DNA of 64,000 bases from Aquibacillus kalidii (GCF_014280935.1 NZ_JACLZI010000006.1:20722-84721), one strand, 5' to 3'; positions 16,946 through 26,114 are shown, numbered from the stretch's first letter. Notes: generated from the letters alone by a model not told the origin. Made by a program: numbers and translations.

Positions 16946-19087
16946 ATGGGAGATAAAAAAAAGAAAAAAAAGTCACAACTTCCCTTTCGTTTAAATATAT
17001 TGTTTATTTTTGTGTTTGGGCTCTTTTCCTTATTAATATTACAGTTAGGTGTTGTTCAAATATTGAATGGAGAAGAAGCACAAAATGAAATTAACAAAAC
17101 AGAGAATACGCCTTCTACAAAGCCAGTACCTAGAGGGAAAATGTATGATCGGTTTGGACGGATAGTTCTTGATAATGAACCAGTTAAAGCAATAACTTAT
17201 ACACCGCCAAAGAACGGAGAGTCTGCAGCGAAACGCTTAGAGCTTGCAGAAAATTTAGCGCAATACGTTACTATGTTTAAAGATAGAGAAGAATTATTGG
17301 ATAACATTAAGGAAAGAGACAAGAAAGAATATTGGTACTTACAGAATGCCAAAGTGGTTCAGGAACGATTAACTAAGAAGGAAAAAGAATTGGATAACTC
17401 TGAACAATATAAGGTGATGCTTGATAAAATAACGGATAAAGATTTACAAGAAATAGAATGGACAGATGAGCTACTCAATGTTATCGCGATAAAAAAAGAA
17501 TTTGATCAAGCATTTGAGTTATCCCCTCATGTTGTGTTGAATGAAGGCATTACAGAAGAGGAATTTGCGCAAGTTGCAGAGCATTTACCTGAACTACAAG
17601 GAATAAATGCAGCGATAGATTGGAAGAGGAAACCATTATATGGTGGAACTTTTAACAGTTTTATCGGAGGAATTACTACCTCTGATAAGGGGATCCCACT
17701 TGAGAATCGAGATTATTATTTAACACATGGGTACAGTCTTAATGATCGAGTCGGTACAAGCGGTTTAGAACAACAATATGAAAGTGTCTTAAGAGGAAGA
17801 AAAGAAAAGGTTCAATATACTACTGATAATTCAGGCAATGTTGTTGGATCAGAAATTGTTGTACAGGGTAAAAGTGGTAATGATCTTGTTTTAACTTTAG
17901 ATATGGAACTACAACAAGCTGTAGATAAGATTGTGCAAGAAGAGCTTAAGACTGCTATGGGGAAAGTGAATAATAATGGGTATTTAGAAGATGCACTTGT
18001 TGCAATGATGAATCCACAAACTGGAGAAATTCTTGCTATGTCTGGTGTAAGATATGATCGTGAGGATAATGAATATAAGGATCAATCTTATCGTGTCATT
18101 TATGATGCACATCAACCTGGTTCCGCCGTAAAAGGTGCCACGCTATTAGCAGGTTTCGACTCGGGTGTTGTTCATATAGGAGAAACGATTAGAGATACAG
18201 CGATTAAAATAGCTGGGACACCAAAAAAAGAATCATGGACTAACCTTGGCAATCCTTCCGACCTTAAAGCTATTGAAAGGTCGTCTAACGTTTATATGTT
18301 CAATATAGCTCTACGAATGAGTGGTGCTAGTTATCAATACAATCAACCACTACGAGGATTTGATTGGGATTCCTTTCAAAGAATGCGAAATTATTTTAAT
18401 CAATTTGGACTTGGGGTTGAAACGGGTGTAGATTTACCTTATGAAGCAACAGGTGTTGTTGGGCAAGATACGGTTGCCGGTAAAATACTTGACCTAGCGA
18501 TTGGGCAGTATGATACTTATACTACTTTACAACTAGTACAGTATGTATCAACTATAGCTAACGATGGTTACCGGATCCGTCCTCATTTGGTTAATGAAAT
18601 CAGACAGGCCGAGCCACAAAAAGGCCAACTTGGACCAGTTGTTAAAAGTTTTAATACAGAAGTTCTGAATAAAATTGGAATTGACGATAAATATATCGAA
18701 CGTGTTAAACAAGGGTTTATTAATGTTTTCCATGGTTCGCAGGGTACTGCTGCTGGAAGATGGTCAGGTGAATATCGGAAATATAAAGTAGCTGGGAAAA
18801 CAGGAACTGCAGAAAATCCTCAATATGAAGATGGGAAAATGAAGGCATATACGGAAAACCTCTCGTTGGTTGGTTATGCTCCATATGATAATCCAGAAGT
18901 TGCCTTTGCCATCGTTGTACCGAAAAATGGTGGTGGAAATACACAATATGCAGTTCACCATGAAATAGGGAAGAAAATTATTGCTAAGTATTTTGAGTTA
19001 AAAGATGAAAGAGCTAAGAATGGTGTGGACACTGACTTGCTCTCTGATTCCAAACAAGAGGAAGACGGGCAAACTAAAGAAGAATAA
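16946..19087 (+). CDS. pbpA: Class B penicillin-binding protein PbpA (transpeptidase)
   Basis: PBP2A-type transpeptidase that crosslinks lateral-wall peptidoglycan in rod-shaped cells. 713 residues, as in B. subtilis PbpA. The basic cytoplasmic N-terminus (DKKKKKKSQ) precedes one membrane anchor (~14-36), then a PBP dimer domain and a transpeptidase domain. Active-site motifs are intact: SxxK in HQPGSAVKGA (~395), SSN in ERSSNVYM (~448), and KTG in VAGKTGTAE (~615). The C-terminal ~35 residues are acidic and low in complexity. GGGTGGGG precedes the ATG. A strong terminator follows. Confidence 0.95.
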   Translation: MGDKKKKKKSQLPFRLNILFIFVFGLFSLLILQLGVVQILNGEEAQNEINKTENTPSTKPVPRGKMYDRFGRIVLDNEPVKAITYTPPKNGESAAKRLELAENLAQYVTMFKDREELLDNIKERDKKEYWYLQNAKVVQERLTKKEKELDNSEQYKVMLDKITDKDLQEIEWTDELLNVIAIKKEFDQAFELSPHVVLNEGITEEEFAQVAEHLPELQGINAAIDWKRKPLYGGTFNSFIGGITTSDKGIPLENRDYYLTHGYSLNDRVGTSGLEQQYESVLRGRKEKVQYTTDNSGNVVGSEIVVQGKSGNDLVLTLDMELQQAVDKIVQEELKTAMGKVNNNGYLEDALVAMMNPQTGEILAMSGVRYDREDNEYKDQSYRVIYDAHQPGSAVKGATLLAGFDSGVVHIGETIRDTAIKIAGTPKKESWTNLGNPSDLKAIERSSNVYMFNIALRMSGASYQYNQPLRGFDWDSFQRMRNYFNQFGLGVETGVDLPYEATGVVGQDTVAGKILDLAIGQYDTYTTLQLVQYVSTIANDGYRIRPHLVNEIRQAEPQKGQLGPVVKSFNTEVLNKIGIDDKYIERVKQGFINVFHGSQGTAAGRWSGEYRKYKVAGKTGTAENPQYEDGKMKAYTENLSLVGYAPYDNPEVAFAIVVPKNGGGNTQYAVHHEIGKKIIAKYFELKDERAKNGVDTDLLSDSKQEEDGQTKEE

Positions 19088-19093
19088 CAAATT

Positions 19094-19135
19094 AAAGAAG
19101 AGTTTTAGGTGAAATCCTAAAACTCTTCTTTTTTT
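19094..19135 (+). terminator. Terminator after pbpA
   Basis: A 16-bp stem, AAAGAAGAGTTTTAGG with CCTAAAACTCTTCTTT, around TGAAAT, then a T run. Confidence 0.94.
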
Positions 19136-19510
19136 AATAATTCCACTTTATTAGTCAAAACGGAATTACCATAAATCAAGCCAAATAAGAGTAACCAAGA
19201 TTAGTACAAGATATAAACGGTATGGCATTTTCTACTGTACACAACTTAGCCCCTAGGGAAACGAAAAGGGTTTAAGTTCTTGTTTCGACTAAGAATTACA
19301 TATTTAGTCAGTACAGTTTCTTAAAAAGAAGACAAGATCCCTAGCTTAAAAATCCCTCATAATAAGTAAGTTTTGTAATTTAATCTATAATGACTACAGC
19401 TACAAGCACCTCTCCTTTATTACCCGTTTTTAAATATATAAGTTTGTTTTTACCAAGTAATATTTCTTATAACTTATAATTGTTCCCATTCCGACAAAAT
19501 TCTATGCAAA
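19136..19510. other. Long non-coding stretch before the pst operon
   Basis: About 375 bases with no open frame of credible length, no tRNA and no clear hairpin with a T run. It is AT-rich upstream DNA of the Pho-regulated pst promoter. Confidence 0.5.
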
Positions 19511-19549
19511 TTTACATAACCTTTACATTCAATTAACTCTGAGTTAAAA
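19511..19549 (+). promoter_or_regulatory. Pho box of the pst operon (PhoP binding site)
   Basis: Four hexamers recur at an exact 11-base period: TTTACA (19511), TTTACA (19522), TTAACT (19533) and TTAAAA (19544). This is the TT(A/T/C)ACA-N5 repeat pattern recognised by phosphorylated PhoP dimers in B. subtilis. It lies 83 bases before the pstS start, so the operon should be induced by phosphate starvation. Confidence 0.85.
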
Positions 19550-19631
19550 ATTGTGCGTTACTATAAAGGTGAGGCAAAGAGGAACAAGCCTTTATCAAAT
19601 CAAAAACCAATTTAGTAGGGGGAACAAAGAA

Positions 19632-20651
19632 ATGAAGAAAATGAAATTATTTGCACTAGCTGCACTGTTAATGTTTGTAATGGGAGTTCTTGCAGCATGT
19701 GGATCAGAAAAAGAGGAAGGCACAGAAAAAAGTGAAGAATCTAAAAATGAAGCAAGTGCAAATGAAGGATCCGAAAAATCAGAAGAAAGTGAAGCATTAT
19801 CTGGTCCTGTTGCAATTGATGGATCATCAACAGTTTTACCAATAATGGAATACTTAACTTATGAGTACAACCAAGTACAACCTGATGTAAAAACAACACT
19901 TAATTCTTCAGGTTCTGGTGGCGGATTTGAAAAATCTACGGTTGGTGAAATTGATTTCAGTAACGCTTCTCGTCCTATAAAAGATGAAGAGAAAGCAACT
20001 GCTGAAGAAAATGGTATTGAGTTTGTTGAACTAGAGCTTGCTTATGATGGATTATCAGTAGTTGTGAGTCAAGAGAATGATTTCCTTGAAAATATTACGC
20101 TAGAAGAATTAAGAAAAGTATTCTTAGCTGATAGTGGCGCAACAAAGTGGTCAGATGTAAATCCTGACTGGCCAGAAGAACCAATTACAATCTATAGCCC
20201 AGGGCATGATTCAGGAACATTTGATTATTTCAATGAAGTAATCCTTGAAGAAAAGCCAATGCGTGAAGGGGAAGGTGTAACACTTTCTGAAGATGATAAC
20301 ACATTAGTTACTGGTATTAAGAGTGATCCATATGCAATTGGGTACTTTGGTTATGCTTACTATGCTGCTAACCAAGATTCATTAAAAGTGCTTGGTATAG
20401 ATAATGGTGATGGTAACCCAGTAAAACCTAATGGCGATACAATTCAAGATGGTTCTTATTCACCACTTTCAAGACCACTATTCACTTATGTGAACGTATC
20501 TTATATGAAAGATAAACCACAAGTTTATGATTTTGCTAAATATACATTAGAAAATGCTGGTGCTGCTGCAGAAGAAGTTGGATATGTTGCATTACCAGAA
20601 GAGAAATATCAAGAGCAATTAGATGAAATTAAAGAAAAAGCGGGTAAATAA
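19632..20651 (+). CDS. pstS: Phosphate ABC transporter, substrate-binding lipoprotein
   Basis: PstS captures orthophosphate outside the membrane for PstCAB. About 339 residues. The signal peptide ends in the lipobox LAAC (Cys ~20 from the chosen start), followed by an acidic E/S/K linker (to ~residue 55) and the PBP-like fold with the phosphate-loop patterns DGSSTVLP, SSGSGGGF and SPGHDSGTFDYF. I start at ATG 19632, after a GGGGG site and directly before the hydrophobic signal; an upstream in-frame ATG would add a non-signal leader. First gene of the pst operon, behind a four-repeat Pho box. A hairpin separates it from pstC. Confidence 0.95.
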   Translation: MKKMKLFALAALLMFVMGVLAACGSEKEEGTEKSEESKNEASANEGSEKSEESEALSGPVAIDGSSTVLPIMEYLTYEYNQVQPDVKTTLNSSGSGGGFEKSTVGEIDFSNASRPIKDEEKATAEENGIEFVELELAYDGLSVVVSQENDFLENITLEELRKVFLADSGATKWSDVNPDWPEEPITIYSPGHDSGTFDYFNEVILEEKPMREGEGVTLSEDDNTLVTGIKSDPYAIGYFGYAYYAANQDSLKVLGIDNGDGNPVKPNGDTIQDGSYSPLSRPLFTYVNVSYMKDKPQVYDFAKYTLENAGAAAEEVGYVALPEEKYQEQLDEIKEKAGK

Positions 20652-20678
20652 TTATCTGGTTTAAGTGGTGATGAAAAC

Positions 20679-20710
20679 GGGTCAGCCCTAATCAATACTA
20701 GGTCTGGCCC
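20679..20710 (+). other. Intercistronic hairpin between pstS and pstC
   Basis: GGGTCAG and CTGGCCC, with inner CCTA and TAGG, form a stem of about 11 pairs. There is no T run after it. It is probably an mRNA-stabilising or processing hairpin that keeps pstS expression above pstCAB. Confidence 0.65.
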
Positions 20711-20741
20711 TACACCTACGTTTATAGAAAAGGGGTTATTC

Positions 20742-21707
20742 ATGGTGAACGCACAAGAAAAACAAGCATATACCGTTCAGGACAAACGGCAGTATTCCGT
20801 TCAAGACATGATAAATAAAAATAAAAATAAAAAAAGTATAACTAATTTTACAGAAAAGGCTGTGCCAGTGTTCTTATTACTGTGCGCGATTATTTCCGTT
20901 CTAACAACTATTGGAATTCTATTTACTTTGTTAAGGGAATCCATTACCTTTTTTTCAAAAGTATCACTATCAGATTTTTATTTTGGGACTGACTGGTCTC
21001 CGTGGACTGAGAAGTTTGGCGTTGCCCCATTAATTGCTGGGACACTTTTAATTACATTTATTGCGATCTGTGTAGCATTACCAATAGGGATTGCATCTGC
21101 AATCTTTTTAAGTGAATATGCAAGTCAAAGAACAAGGAAAATAATTAAACCAATACTAGAAATATTGGCTGGGATACCAACTGTAGTCTATGGATTCTTT
21201 GCTCTTACATTTGTGTCCCCATTATTAGGGTCATTTATTACAGAAATGAAAATATTTAATGCACTCAGTGCTGGGATTGTAGTTGGAATAATGATTATTC
21301 CAATGATTGCTTCGTTATCTGAAGATGCAATGAATGCTGTACCAAATAGTTTAAGAGAAGGTGCGTTAGGATTAGGTGCTACTCGCCTTGAGGTTGCTAT
21401 AAAAGTTATTATTCCAGCGGCATTATCAGGAATTATTGCTTCTGTTGTATTAGCGTTATCTCGTGCGATTGGTGAGACGATGATTGTTACTATTGCAGCG
21501 GGAGCAACCCCAAATCTAACGTTAGATCCGACTCAATCTGTTCAAACTCTAACTGCTTTTATTGTTCAAGGTGCAACGGGTGATACATCTTATCATTCAA
21601 CAATATATTATAGTATCTATGCAGTAGGGATTACATTATTTGCATTTACATTAATTATGAATATACTTGCTCAATATATTTCCCGTAAATTTAGGGAGGA
21701 TTATTAA
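20742..21707 (+). CDS. pstC: Phosphate ABC transporter permease PstC
   Basis: One of the two membrane subunits of the high-affinity phosphate importer. 321 residues with an extended, polar N-terminus (Q and K rich, to ~residue 42), about six membrane segments, and the ABC permease coupling motif EGALGLGATRLEVAIKVIIP near residue 208. FLSEYASQRTRK (~125) is typical of PstC. The start ATG follows AAAGGGG. pstA begins one base after the stop, so translation is likely coupled. Confidence 0.95.
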   Translation: MVNAQEKQAYTVQDKRQYSVQDMINKNKNKKSITNFTEKAVPVFLLLCAIISVLTTIGILFTLLRESITFFSKVSLSDFYFGTDWSPWTEKFGVAPLIAGTLLITFIAICVALPIGIASAIFLSEYASQRTRKIIKPILEILAGIPTVVYGFFALTFVSPLLGSFITEMKIFNALSAGIVVGIMIIPMIASLSEDAMNAVPNSLREGALGLGATRLEVAIKVIIPAALSGIIASVVLALSRAIGETMIVTIAAGATPNLTLDPTQSVQTLTAFIVQGATGDTSYHSTIYYSIYAVGITLFAFTLIMNILAQYISRKFREDY

Positions 21708-21708
21708 T

Positions 21709-22587
21709 ATGAATCATCAAAATGTTCAACCTAGTAAAAACCAAATAAAAACAAGAGTAATCCAAAATGTTATTTTTCGGTCTTTATTCTTTGTTGCTAT
21801 TACCATAGCGCTAGTTTTCTTAGCGTTATTAATTTATCGAATATTAAACCAAGGTATTGGTTATGTCACAATAGATTTTTTGAAAAACTTCCCAGCGCCA
21901 TACATCGATAAAGCCGGAATATTTGCCGGAATAATGGGTTCTTTATCGATGATGGCCATAACAGCACCGGTCGCGGTAGTTGTAGGGGTTTCGACAGCTT
22001 TATATCTAGAAGAATATGCAGCCCAAAATAAATTCACTAGATTTATTCAGGTTAATGTTCAAAATCTAGCAGGTGTTCCATCTATTGTTTTTGGACTGCT
22101 TGGCTTAACATTTTTCGTGTATTTATTTAACTTTGGATACACTTTAATTGCTGGTGCTTTAACGATGAGCCTATTAGTCCTTCCAGTTATTGTCGTTGCA
22201 GCTCAGGAGGCTATTCGATCCGTTCCGAAAGAATTAAGAGAAGCATCAATCGGAATGGGAGCGACAAAGTGGCAAACGATTTGGAGAATTGTACTACCAG
22301 CTTCTGTGCCTGGTATATTAACAGGCTCGATCTTAGCGTTATCTCGTGCAATTGGTGAAACTGCTCCATTAATTATTGTTGGAGCGGCTACAGCTATTTA
22401 CACAATACCAGATTCCTTCTTATCGAAATATACAGTCATGCCTATTCAAATATATAGTTGGACATCAAGACCACAGGCGGAATGGCAAAATGTTGCAGCA
22501 GCAGGAATTATCGTTCTACTAGTCATTTTATTGGTCATGAATGCTATCGCTGTATGGATAAGAAATAAATTTCAAAATAGATATTAA
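21709..22587 (+). CDS. pstA: Phosphate ABC transporter permease PstA
   Basis: Second permease subunit, about 292 residues with six membrane segments. The coupling motif is EASIGMGATKWQTIWRIVLP and the loop YLEEYAAQNKFTR is the PstA counterpart of the PstC loop. ATG 21709 is chosen because AGGGAGGA at 21693-21700 sits 8 bases upstream and the pstC stop ends at 21707; an earlier in-frame start would lie deep in pstC. pstB follows after 12 bases. Confidence 0.95.
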   Translation: MNHQNVQPSKNQIKTRVIQNVIFRSLFFVAITIALVFLALLIYRILNQGIGYVTIDFLKNFPAPYIDKAGIFAGIMGSLSMMAITAPVAVVVGVSTALYLEEYAAQNKFTRFIQVNVQNLAGVPSIVFGLLGLTFFVYLFNFGYTLIAGALTMSLLVLPVIVVAAQEAIRSVPKELREASIGMGATKWQTIWRIVLPASVPGILTGSILALSRAIGETAPLIIVGAATAIYTIPDSFLSKYTVMPIQIYSWTSRPQAEWQNVAAAGIIVLLVILLVMNAIAVWIRNKFQNRY

Positions 22588-22599
22588 AGAGGGGTTAAT

Positions 22600-23373
22600 A
22601 TGACAGTAATTACTTCTAATCAACATGCATTTGATATTTCGGATTTCAATCTATGGTATGGATCAAGTCAAGCACTTTTTCACATAAATATGGAAATTCC
22701 TCGTAACAAGATTACTGCAGTAATTGGGCCGTCAGGTTGCGGTAAATCGACAATGTTAAAAACTTTAAATAGAATGATAGAAATGGTCCCAAATGTGAAT
22801 ACTTCGGGTTCTATAAAATATAATGATAATGACATATTTAGTAAAGGACAAATGGTTGAAGAATTGCGTACACATGTTGGGATGGTATTTCAGAAGCCTA
22901 ATCCATTTCCAAAATCGATCTACGATAATGTAGCATATGGACCTAGAATTCATGGAATTAGGAAAAAGAAAATACTAGATGAAGTAGTTGAGAAAAGCTT
23001 ACGGGATGCGGCTATTTGGGATGAAGTAAAGGATAGATTAAATCAAAATGCATATGGTTTATCTGGTGGACAGCAACAACGTTTATGTATTGCAAGATGT
23101 TTAGCAATAGAACCAGATGTTATATTGATGGATGAACCAACTTCTGCACTAGATCCGATATCTACTTTAAAGGTTGAGGAACTTATTAAGGAGTTAAAAG
23201 ATAAATATACGATTGTAATTGTCACTCATAACATGCAGCAAGCAGCACGAATTTCCGATAAGACAGCATTTATGCTTAATGGAGAGCTAGTTGAATTTAC
23301 AGATACAGATACACTGTTCTCTAATCCTAAGGATAAAAGAACAGAAGATTACATTACTGGTCGTTTTGGCTAG
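22600..23373 (+). CDS. pstB: Phosphate ABC transporter ATP-binding protein
   Basis: The 257-residue ATPase that drives PstCA. Walker [10 protein letters not shown] (~47-55), Q-loop VFQKPNPFP, signature LSGGQQQR (~150), Walker [13 protein letters not shown] and H-loop IVTHNMQQ are all present. [12 protein letters not shown] is characteristic of PstB. Only one pstB is present; as I recall, B. subtilis has two in tandem. phoU begins 17 bases downstream. Confidence 0.96.
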   Translation: MTVITSNQHAFDISDFNLWYGSSQALFHINMEIPRNKITAVIGPSGCGKSTMLKTLNRMIEMVPNVNTSGSIKYNDNDIFSKGQMVEELRTHVGMVFQKPNPFPKSIYDNVAYGPRIHGIRKKKILDEVVEKSLRDAAIWDEVKDRLNQNAYGLSGGQQQRLCIARCLAIEPDVILMDEPTSALDPISTLKVEELIKELKDKYTIVIVTHNMQQAARISDKTAFMLNGELVEFTDTDTLFSNPKDKRTEDYITGRFG

Positions 23374-23390
23374 AAGGGAAGTAATGCAAC

Positions 23391-24047
23391 ATGGTAGGTA
23401 GAGAGCAATTTCAGGATGAGCTGGAAAAGGTAAAGGGTAAAATCATTGAGCTAGCTTACGGTGCAGAAAAACTACTAAATCAAGCAGTTGATGCCATATA
23501 CAATAGTGATATAGAACTGGCTAAACAAGTTATTGCATATGATAAAGAACTAGATAAGAAGGACATGGAAATCAACGAGGCTGCTATTCTATTAATTGCA
23601 AAGCAGCAGCCAGTTGCTTCAGACCTCCGTAGGCTAATTGTTGCTATTCGTATATCTTCAGATTTGGAGCGGATGGGAGATAATGCCAAGAATATTGCTA
23701 AATCTACGATCCACCTAGGTGAAGATCACGGTATTGATATTCACAAATCAATAAAGGATATGAAAGATGTTGCTGTGAAAATGATTGATATCTCTGTAAA
23801 AGCCTATGAAAACGAAGATATAACATTAGCGAGAAAACTAGGGGAGTTGGATGACTTAATCGATGGTATGTATTCTAATATGCTTCGAGAGTTATTAGAG
23901 GAAACAGCTACTAATCCACAAAAAATCCAGCATATAATGCAGATGGCTTTTAGTGGAAGGTATGTAGAGCGTTTCGGTGATCATGCTACAAATATTGGTG
24001 AAAACATAATGTATCTTGTAAAAGGTGAGTCATGTGATCTAAATTAA
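23391..24047 (+). CDS. phoU: Phosphate signalling complex protein PhoU
   Basis: PhoU links Pst transport activity to the PhoR-PhoP two-component system and limits phosphate uptake. 218 residues of two three-helix repeats, each with its metal-binding acidic pattern: SSDLERMGDNAKNIAK (~90-105) and GRYVERFGDHATNIGE (~185-200). It is the last gene of the operon, before a strong terminator. Its presence differs from the B. subtilis pst operon as I remember it. Confidence 0.95.
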   Translation: MVGREQFQDELEKVKGKIIELAYGAEKLLNQAVDAIYNSDIELAKQVIAYDKELDKKDMEINEAAILLIAKQQPVASDLRRLIVAIRISSDLERMGDNAKNIAKSTIHLGEDHGIDIHKSIKDMKDVAVKMIDISVKAYENEDITLARKLGELDDLIDGMYSNMLRELLEETATNPQKIQHIMQMAFSGRYVERFGDHATNIGENIMYLVKGESCDLN

Positions 24048-24050
24048 TTC

Positions 24051-24092
24051 ATATAAAGAAGCATCATGGGATTCCTTGATGCTTCTTTATAT
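24051..24092. terminator. Convergent terminator after phoU
   Basis: A 16-bp perfect stem, ATATAAAGAAGCATCA with its complement, around TGGGATTCCT. It serves phoU and the minus-strand gene that ends at 24101. Confidence 0.92.
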
Positions 24093-24100
24093 GACTTTTG

Positions 24101-24637
24101 TTATTGGTTAGCTATTGTCTCTGCTACTTCTTCGTGCGTCATATCACTAGTTAAATTGAACTCACCAATTTGAACTTTGGTACTGTAATTATTCTCCTCG
24201 AGAAAAGCACTAAATTCATTTGGATCTTCAATTATTTTTGCGGCATGAAGCATTTGAACGATAGTAGCGAGCGACATTCCAGGTTCAATACGTAGTGTAT
24301 AAGTTGCTGGTTCATCTTTTTCTATAGCTTTAGGGTCTTCCTCTACTTTTGGATCCTCTTCAATCTCTGGTTGTTCCTCCCTATTGGGTTCTTCTTCCAC
24401 TTCTGGTTGATTCTCTTCTTTTTTCTCTGCAGATTCCTGATTGGATTGATTCTGATCAGTTTCCGTTTCTTCAACTGATTTTTTGGTAATAAAATATCCT
24501 TCAGATTCCAGTTTTTGAATCATTTCATTAGTAGTTAGTTCAATCTGTTTCTCATCATGACCTAGGTAGTACGTAATCAACATGACAATACATGCAGACA
24601 ATATGCCTAGTGAAAATGCTCTAAGTATCTGTTTCAT
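24101..24637 (-). CDS. Membrane-anchored protein with MltG/YceG-like LysM segment
   Basis: About 178 residues: one N-terminal membrane segment (~5-24), a long very acidic linker with E-E-P/E-D-P repeats (residues ~60-115), and a C-terminal module (RIEPGMSLATIVQML, FSAFLEEN, GEFNLTSDMTHEEVAETI) that resembles the LysM-like start of endolytic transglycosylase MltG. The catalytic part of MltG is absent, so it is not a full MltG. I start at ATG 24637, after AGAGG and 10 bases beyond the upstream gene. It probably binds or senses cell wall. Forms a two-gene unit with 24648-25001. Confidence 0.7.
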   Translation of the reverse strand: MKQILRAFSLGILSACIVMLITYYLGHDEKQIELTTNEMIQKLESEGYFITKKSVEETETDQNQSNQESAEKKEENQPEVEEEPNREEQPEIEEDPKVEEDPKAIEKDEPATYTLRIEPGMSLATIVQMLHAAKIIEDPNEFSAFLEENNYSTKVQIGEFNLTSDMTHEEVAETIANQ

Positions 24638-24647
24638 AGGAACGCCT

Positions 24648-25001
24648 CTAGCTTTCTTGTGAGAATTGATGAACAATTGAGTTGACATCATACTCACTGA
24701 GATTGGTTCGTTTTGCTATTTCATTAATCGAATGGCCTTGTTTATGCATATGGTTGATTCTTCTAATCAAAGGGGTTTGGGTCTGTTGTGTATTAATATT
24801 TCCCATGTCTAAAGAATCGTCTGCAAGTAACTCCTCTTCCAATACTTTAATTTTCTTTTTAATTTGGTAAGTTTCCTGTAAAGATGTTATGGACACTTGC
24901 TCTAATTGATCTTCTAATTGTTTGAATTTATCCGATAGAAAAAAGGATATTACAAACAAGAATACTGCTACTATTCCTAATGCTATAATACTGTTAATCA
25001 C
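24648..25001 (-). CDS. Membrane-anchored coiled-coil protein with C-terminal HTH-like segment
   Basis: 117 residues: an N-terminal membrane helix (~3-22), a predicted coiled coil (KQLEDQLEQVS to KKIKVLEEELL, ~27-60), and a C-terminal helix-turn-helix-like stretch (RRINHMHKQGHSINEIAKRTNLSEYDVNSIV). The layout recalls SwrB-type proteins, but identity is not established. It is first in a two-gene minus-strand unit with the MltG-like gene. The HTH may be a protein-interaction rather than a DNA-binding module. Confidence 0.65.
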   Translation of the reverse strand: MINSIIALGIVAVFLFVISFFLSDKFKQLEDQLEQVSITSLQETYQIKKKIKVLEEELLADDSLDMGNINTQQTQTPLIRRINHMHKQGHSINEIAKRTNLSEYDVNSIVHQFSQES

Positions 25002-25203
25002 ATGCTTCCCTCCAGTTTGTACAAGTATAGTTATAACATATCTTATAGACGTTGGAAAATGTCAAAAAAATTAAGCCATAAAAAGTGAAGAACTTTGTCA
25101 TGTTTGCTTGAAATAAAGAAAGATATTTGGTAATATTAATAAGTCTGAAAATGATGATAGAAATTTGATAATTAGTTATTGATAAAGGTTTGGAGGGATA
25201 ACA

Positions 25204-25353
25204 ATGCGTGTAAACATCACTTTAGCTTGTACTGAAACAGGCGATCGTAATTATATTACAACTAAAAATAAACGTAAGCACCCTGAACGTTTAGAGCTTA
25301 AAAAATATAGTCCGCGTCTGAAAAGATATACTCTTCATCGCGAAACTAAATAA
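25204..25353 (+). CDS. rpmG: Large ribosomal subunit protein bL33
   Basis: A 49-residue ribosomal protein, [17 protein letters not shown] at the start and [10 protein letters not shown] at the end. Only one cysteine is present, so it is the zinc-independent form without the paired CxxC motifs, like RpmGA of B. subtilis, which has the same neighbour. TTTGGAGGG precedes the ATG. A strong terminator follows. Confidence 0.95.
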   Translation: MRVNITLACTETGDRNYITTKNKRKHPERLELKKYSPRLKRYTLHRETK

Positions 25354-25377
25354 TATAATTTGGTTGTATAAAAACGT

Positions 25378-25407
25378 AACTCTTACCAGTACTGGTAAGA
25401 GTTTTTC
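25378..25407 (+). terminator. Terminator after rpmG
   Basis: AACTCTTACCA pairs with TGGTAAGAGTT around a small loop, followed by five T's. Confidence 0.93.
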
Positions 25408-25424
25408 CGTATCAGGGAAGAAGT

Positions 25425-25451
25425 GGGACAAGGGACCTGTCCCCATGTCCC
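25425..25451. repeat. GGGACA nested palindrome, probable dispersed repeat
   Basis: GGGACA at 25425 and TGTCCC at 25446 form the outer arms, and GGGAC...GTCCC an inner one. I recall similar GGGACA/TGTCCC palindromes as scattered non-coding repeats in Bacillaceae. It lies between the rpmG terminator and the ribosome binding site of the folate gene. Confidence 0.6.
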
Positions 25452-25468
25452 GATTGGGGTGGATACAT

Positions 25469-26026
25469 ATGGTTGGTAAGGATGATCTTAGAAAACAGGT
25501 GCTGTCTAAGTGGCAATCTATTGATCCTTTAAGAAAGTGTAAAATAGAGGAAACTCTGTCACAACACCTATACAATAGTCAGCTTTGGAAACGATCGAAG
25601 ACAATTGGTATTACAGTATCTCAATCACATGAATGGGACACGAAACAGATTATTAAAGGGGCCTGGAAAAATAACAAAACAGTATGTGTGCCGAAATGTA
25701 TCCCTAGTACACATGAGCTTGACTTTTATAAAATTGATTCCCTAGACCAATTGGAAGTAGTCTATTATAATCTTCTAGAGCCAAATCCGAATTTGACAGC
25801 TCCTGTAGAGAATAATAGTATCGATTTGTTAATTGTACCCGGGATAGTTTTTGATAGACAAGGATACCGAATTGGATATGGTGGCGGTTATTTTGATCGG
25901 TTCCTTAATGACTATAAGGGCGAAACTATAGCACTTTTATCTAACTTTCAACTTGTTGAGCGAATTCCTATGGAAGCTTTTGATATTCCAGTCCGCAGCT
26001 TGATTACCGAAGAAGGAATATATTAA
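25469..26026 (+). CDS. yqgN: 5-formyltetrahydrofolate cyclo-ligase
   Basis: Converts 5-formyl-THF to 5,10-methenyl-THF with ATP, returning the storage folate to one-carbon metabolism. About 185 residues. It shows KDDLRKQVLSKW at the N-terminus, the LLIVPGIVFDRQGYRIGYGGGYFDR motif region (split by the eye at ~135-160) that binds nucleotide and folate, and PMEAFDIPV near the end. ATG 25469 is preferred, with GGGGTGG six bases upstream; an in-frame start at 25364 would run through the rpmG terminator and the repeat. Position after rpmG matches B. subtilis yqgN. Confidence 0.93.
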   Translation: MVGKDDLRKQVLSKWQSIDPLRKCKIEETLSQHLYNSQLWKRSKTIGITVSQSHEWDTKQIIKGAWKNNKTVCVPKCIPSTHELDFYKIDSLDQLEVVYYNLLEPNPNLTAPVENNSIDLLIVPGIVFDRQGYRIGYGGGYFDRFLNDYKGETIALLSNFQLVERIPMEAFDIPVRSLITEEGIY

Positions 26027-26114
26027 CATCTATTTTTAACGTCGCAGAAGCATATTCTTCTTTCTCAAAGGCCAAACTAATTGTACATTCTAATGAGAAG
26101 GAAGGATGTTAAAA

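Noticed and set aside
24101..24637. Complete endolytic transglycosylase MltG
   Set aside because: The protein ends after the LysM-like segment; the catalytic domain is missing.
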